Shown here in pieces: positions 60,372-64,000 of a stretch of 64,000 nucleotides of DNA (positions are counted from its first letter, which is position 1; the number at the start of each line of letters is the position of its first letter). Both the position numbers and the translations under genes were made by a program. Source of the stretch: Fasciola hepatica (lineage: Eukaryota > Platyhelminthes > Trematoda > Plagiorchiida > Fasciolidae); contig CANUEZ040000024.1 in assembly GCA_948099385.1 (NCBI GenBank), positions 24,029,001 to 24,093,000 on the forward strand. Direction: 5' to 3'. Under the pieces are notes generated by a model. The model saw only the letters and a list, made by a program, of their open reading frames with translations. It did no database searches and was not told the origin of the DNA.

Positions 60372-61076
60372 CCGCCCACCAAAATTCTCCTGGATCCTTA
60401 GCAAAGTCAAAGGTTCGGTATAAAGGTACTGATTCTTCCTACCTGCCTAGGCCCTGCTGTCAGTGCGCGCGTCTAAAGCTCGTCGTCAACGTTCTACTAC
60501 TGGTCGCACCTAACCCATTGGCTACATAGACGTGAGGCTAGTCTACATCTTCCACAAGACCAAATGACCGATGGCGGGCGTGAATGGTCACATAGACGTT
60601 GTCCTCGTAAGGGGCCGTCCGGTCCTGGATGTACGTGCTTGAGTGTGTGTGTGTGTGCGTGTGTGTGTGTGTGTGTGCCGGGGTTACAATGAAATCACAG
60701 GTATGACTACACATCAAAGAAGGACTTTCTGCAATGTCAACAAAAGACCATGTGGCAAGAAAACGAGTAAATGTAGCATGCATGTGTGACCTGAGCTCCA
60801 CTACTTCCACATGTGCAAGGGGCATTCGGTAGCGTCAACAAAAGGCGAACAAAGAACACTGTCACATGTATGATGGGTTTACGGGATGTAGAGTGCGTCG
60901 TGCATGCGTGTATGTATCGGGATGTATAATGGAATCGCACTCATCACCACATATCGGAAAGAACCTTCTGTAATGTCAACGAAAGGACCGCGAGCACCTT
61001 AACGTGTTTGACGGAGATTGTGTGGTATATATGGTGTTTTTTTATCCACCTCGATTACTGGTGTGAAAAAGGTTTA
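60372..61076 (-). repeat. 3' untranslated part of element D with spaced repeat units and a (GT)n tract
   Basis: Read on the minus strand, units starting TTGACATT, TTGACGCT and TTGACATT lie at about 60979, 60838 and 60740, spaced about 141 and 98 bp as in element A. A (GT)n microsatellite (plus strand, 60642-60678) follows the last unit. No coding capacity. Confidence 0.7.
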
Positions 61077-64000
61077 CTAGGCCTCAGGGTTATCATCTTC
61101 TCCGTCTTCGCTCTCGAGTAGGTTAATACTGCGTATGTCACGAATGAGCACTCCGTTAGCTGTCTTCACCTTCACCGTTCTTATCATTTCGTCGGTGCTT
61201 TTGATGGTTTCCGTAACTACTCCCAAAGACCAAGCGCTGAAATGTGCGCGTTCGTCGGCGATCATAACCACGTCCCCAACTTTGAATGGTCTTGTTTTGG
61301 CCATCCACTTCTGTCGAGTCTGCAAAGCCGGTAGGTACTCCCGTAGCCATCGCCTCCAGAAGACCTTGGCCAGATGGTTTGCTTGCTTCCACCCGTGGAG
61401 GTAGCCCCCACGAAGGTTTACCGGCCCTTGGAAACCCCCGTTCGACCTTAACGTCAATAAGTCGTTTGGGGTGAGCGCCAGGTGGGTGGGGTCGCCGTTC
61501 AATACTGGAACCAGGGGGCGGTTGTTCAGGATTCGCTCCACCTCAGTCATGACGGTGTTCAGGGTCTCGTCGTCGGGCGGCTGCTGCTCCATGATTGACA
61601 GCAATATCCGTCTGGCGGACCGGATCATGCGTTCCCATATGCCGCCTCGGTGACTGGCCTGTGGGGGGTTGAAATGCCAGCGTATGCCGTAGGCCACGGT
61701 TCGATTCTGCAGTTCGTCTCTGTTTATGTTCTTGTGCCAACACTGCAATTCCCGTTGAGCGCCCACAAAGTTCGACCCATTATCTGAGTATATATCGGCC
61801 GGTACGCCTCTTCGGTTGATAAATCTTTGCAAGGCCCGTAGAAACGAATCGGTCGTCATCGAATGTGCGACTTCCAGGTGTACCGCACGTGATTTCATGC
61901 ACGTCATGATACATCCGTATCGCTTTTCTAATCTTTTCCCGCACTTGATCCACAAGGGCCCGAAATAATCCAACCCGGTGTCACTGAACGGCCACCAGCC
62001 CGTAGTCACCCTGCATTCTGGTAGTAGGGCCATGAGTTGTTTGCCTGCTGTGGCATTGCGTCTCCTGCATTGCACACACCGTCGGATTACGCGTTTTACA
62101 GTCTCTTGTCCTCTCAACAACCAAAGACGCTTTCGGATGACGCTCGTCACGTGACTTTCCCCGGCATGTCCCTCCATGGCGTGGACGTGTTGAATCATTA
62201 GCTCTACTACGGGTTGTCTCGCAGGCAGCAGTATAGGATACTTTGTGTCGAAGTTCAGGTGGGCGTTGGTCAGCCTACCATCCACCCGCAGCAGTCCGTT
62301 GATGAGTTTGGGGTTTAAACGCTTCAGCTCGCCTCTTGGAGATGGCATGTCTTCATTGGTCGGCCCCACTTTTTCCGCCCTCTTGAGTTCTTGGGCGAAA
62401 GCCTCGCGTTGTATCATTCTGAAAATATCATACTCTGCCGCTTGTAGCTCATCGGGGCCTATCGGGCCGACCGGTATCCGACCTGAGGGCCGTAGCCCTT
62501 TCATGACTAGTAAATTTCTCTTGAACCTGGTTAACCAAACTAGCGAACGAAGCGTCTTCATCCAGGAAGAAAACCTGGTCAGTCGCGATAGAATGGACGA
62601 CGCTTCGACGACGTTGGTTGCTATCACTACGCCTTTGATCTCCAGTTCCAATTCCGTAGGGTTTTTTAATTCGAACACGGGCCAGTCCTGTTTGGGCAAT
62701 TGCAGGAAGTTTGGCCCTCTCGTCCACGTGTCCAGTTGCCTGAAGTTGGTCGCACCTCGGGAGCACAGGTCGGCCGGATTATCGCCAGACCTGACATGAC
62801 TCCACTGGTGCGTGGCTGATTCATCGTGGATAATCGTGAGCCGGTTAGCAAAGAAAGTACTAAACCGGCTCCGTACGTTGTTATTGTAGTAAAGTACTAT
62901 CGTTGAATCCGTCCAGAAGCTCACCGACCAAATGTAGAGATCGAAACATCTCTTCACAGCTTGCACCACCCTGACTGCCAACACGGCTGCGCTGAGTTCG
63001 AGGCGTGGGATTGAGACCGACTTCAGTGGAGCAACGCGGGCTTTGGCGAACAGGATCCTCGTGGTATATTGTCCATCTCCTGCGCACCATCGTCCGTACA
63101 CCACAGCTCCATAACCGACTTCGGATGCATCGGAAAAGGCATGTAGTTCTCCAGTCCGTGTCGTATGGCCAGGGGTCAAACATCGTGGGATTCTTATGTC
63201 CCCTAATTTCTTCAAGGTGTTCAGAAATTCTTCCCAGTCCAGCCGGTCCCCTTGTTCCAGTGACTGGTCCCAATCAACTTTCTTACGGCACAGCCGCTGC
63301 AGCAAGATCTTTCCGGGTAGCAGCCACGGTGAGACGAAACCGAGCGGGTCGAACAAACTTGAGACGGCAGATAGTATGCCACGACGGGTTATTGGCAGCT
63401 CGGGAACGTTCACTTCGAAAACAAAATCGTCCGTTTCCGCGTCCCATTGTATCCCTAAAGTGCGCTCGATAGGAAGTGGAGAGCCGTCCAAATCTCTTAC
63501 CCTTTCGGCCTTTTCGTGATACGGGATGACCTTCAGCACTTCTGAAGCGTTCGACATCCATTTAGTTAGATGGAAGCCGCCCTCTTCCAGCAATCTCGTC
63601 AGACCCCTGAACTGTTCTAGAGCTGATTCCACATCACCGAACGACCCAAGGTAGTCGTCGACGTAGAAGTTCCTGCTGACGCTTTCTACCACCGTCCGAT
63701 GTACTTGATCGCCATGTTTGTTCGCTGATTCTCGGAGGGCGTAGTTTGCACAAAATGGTGACGATATGGCTCCGAAGGGGTGGACGGTCATCCTATAATT
63801 CACCACTGCGTTGTCCCGGTCGCTCCCTTCCCACCACAGGAAACGCAAAGCATCTCGTTCTCCTACCGGAATCTTCACCTGATGGAACATTTCCCTAATG
63901 TCGGCAGACAAAGCCACTTTACCCACTCTGAAACGGCACAGAACATCGATCAGTGGTGTGGTCCAGTCAGGCCCCTGTAGTAGGCGATCGTTTAACGACT
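61077..64000 (-). CDS. pol: BEL/Pao pol polyprotein: RT, RNase H, integrase, C-terminal domain (5' partial)
   Basis: The frame is open from the window edge to TAG at 61077-61079. Counting from the codon at 63926: the RT catalytic YVDD is at residues 88-91. RNase H spans about 262-390 with the acidic set D266, E310, D340 and D386. The integrase zinc finger is H582, H587, C617, C620, and the integrase catalytic triad is D653, D715, E765. A C-terminal domain (VGDVVMIADERA region) fills about 840-949. All catalytic residues expected for these families are present and there is no internal stop, unlike elements A, B, B' and C. The polyprotein would copy element RNA into DNA and integrate it into the genome. 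The RNase H region reads YYNNN where A reads YYINN, a minor change. The true start, protease and gag lie outside the window, so whether the whole element is active is unknown. Confidence 0.92.
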   Translation of the reverse strand, partial: SLNDRLLQGPDWTTPLIDVLCRFRVGKVALSADIREMFHQVKIPVGERDALRFLWWEGSDRDNAVVNYRMTVHPFGAISSPFCANYALRESANKHGDQVHRTVVESVSRNFYVDDYLGSFGDVESALEQFRGLTRLLEEGGFHLTKWMSNASEVLKVIPYHEKAERVRDLDGSPLPIERTLGIQWDAETDDFVFEVNVPELPITRRGILSAVSSLFDPLGFVSPWLLPGKILLQRLCRKKVDWDQSLEQGDRLDWEEFLNTLKKLGDIRIPRCLTPGHTTRTGELHAFSDASEVGYGAVVYGRWCAGDGQYTTRILFAKARVAPLKSVSIPRLELSAAVLAVRVVQAVKRCFDLYIWSVSFWTDSTIVLYYNNNVRSRFSTFFANRLTIIHDESATHQWSHVRSGDNPADLCSRGATNFRQLDTWTRGPNFLQLPKQDWPVFELKNPTELELEIKGVVIATNVVEASSILSRLTRFSSWMKTLRSLVWLTRFKRNLLVMKGLRPSGRIPVGPIGPDELQAAEYDIFRMIQREAFAQELKRAEKVGPTNEDMPSPRGELKRLNPKLINGLLRVDGRLTNAHLNFDTKYPILLPARQPVVELMIQHVHAMEGHAGESHVTSVIRKRLWLLRGQETVKRVIRRCVQCRRRNATAGKQLMALLPECRVTTGWWPFSDTGLDYFGPLWIKCGKRLEKRYGCIMTCMKSRAVHLEVAHSMTTDSFLRALQRFINRRGVPADIYSDNGSNFVGAQRELQCWHKNINRDELQNRTVAYGIRWHFNPPQASHRGGIWERMIRSARRILLSIMEQQPPDDETLNTVMTEVERILNNRPLVPVLNGDPTHLALTPNDLLTLRSNGGFQGPVNLRGGYLHGWKQANHLAKVFWRRWLREYLPALQTRQKWMAKTRPFKVGDVVMIADERAHFSAWSLGVVTETIKSTDEMIRTVKVKTANGVLIRDIRSINLLESEDGEDDNPEA

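Larger units (their letters stand above)
59993..64000 (-). mobile_element. BEL/Pao LTR retrotransposon, element D (5' part beyond the window)
   Basis: On the minus strand: pol from the window edge to 61077, a 3' untranslated part (61076-60372) and a 3' LTR (60371-59993). The pol sequence is close to element A but uninterrupted. Gag, protease and 5' LTR lie beyond 64000. Confidence 0.9.

Noticed and set aside
60642..60678. (GT)n tract as a CRISPR-like or regulatory array
   Set aside because: Simple microsatellite in the 3' untranslated part of a BEL element; no spacer-repeat structure.
62245..62799. 184-codon plus-strand frame opposite pol of D (also opposite pol of A at 17725-18279)
   Set aside because: It lies antisense to a well-supported pol frame and is maintained only because the pol sequence is conserved.

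Overview
The window is eukaryotic, repeat-rich, intergenic-type DNA. I found no host gene, rRNA or tRNA in it. Almost every recognisable coding segment belongs to a retrotransposon: BEL/Pao-type LTR elements (gag, aspartic protease, RT, RNase H, integrase, C-terminal domain) or CR1/Jockey-like non-LTR elements (LINEs) with an ORF1, an endonuclease and an RT. Many nested and decayed copies of these two classes would fit a large invertebrate genome such as a parasitic flatworm (for example a tapeworm). That assignment is an inference from element content, not something the sequence proves.

Layout. 1-4.3 kb: non-coding, with a large foldback element (1499-2368) and a possible MITE (3039-3620). 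4.3-10.4 kb: a minus-strand LINE fragment split by a plus-strand LINE that keeps an intact ORF1 and a lightly damaged ORF2. 11.1-20.5 kb: BEL element A (+), whose 5' LTR is split by a 2.7 kb LINE insertion with an AACTG target duplication. 20.9-27.8 kb: BEL element C (+), heavily decayed, with a foreign 1.2 kb segment in pol. 29.3-29.7 kb: solo LTR of the A type. 31.3-33.9 kb: a decayed minus-strand LINE. 40.5-47.2 kb: BEL element B (+), a mosaic with A-like gag and a different pol. 60.0-64.0 kb: BEL element D (-), with the only fully open pol (RT, RNase H, integrase); it runs off the window.

The most striking structure is a rearranged inverted duplication. Bases 31676-38291 recur in reverse at 48972-55587 without any length change (coordinate sum 87263). 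Bases of about 40480-43819 recur in reverse at 55588 to about 58927 (coordinate sum 99407). In the second copy the two blocks are in swapped order: the BEL fragment runs straight into the LINE fragment at 55587/55588, and 38292 to about 40480 is absent. In the first copy both the LINE and the BEL element continue past the break, so the first copy looks ancestral. The order is what a circle of about 12.1 kb (31676-43819), opened elsewhere and reinserted in inverted orientation, would give; assembly error remains possible.

Functionally, element D could encode a complete BEL pol. A, B and C are defective in several places. A and B share the same gag-breaking lesions, so a defective lineage was copied, either by trans-mobilisation or by recombination. 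All four BEL elements carry spaced repeat units in the 3' untranslated part just before the 3' LTR.
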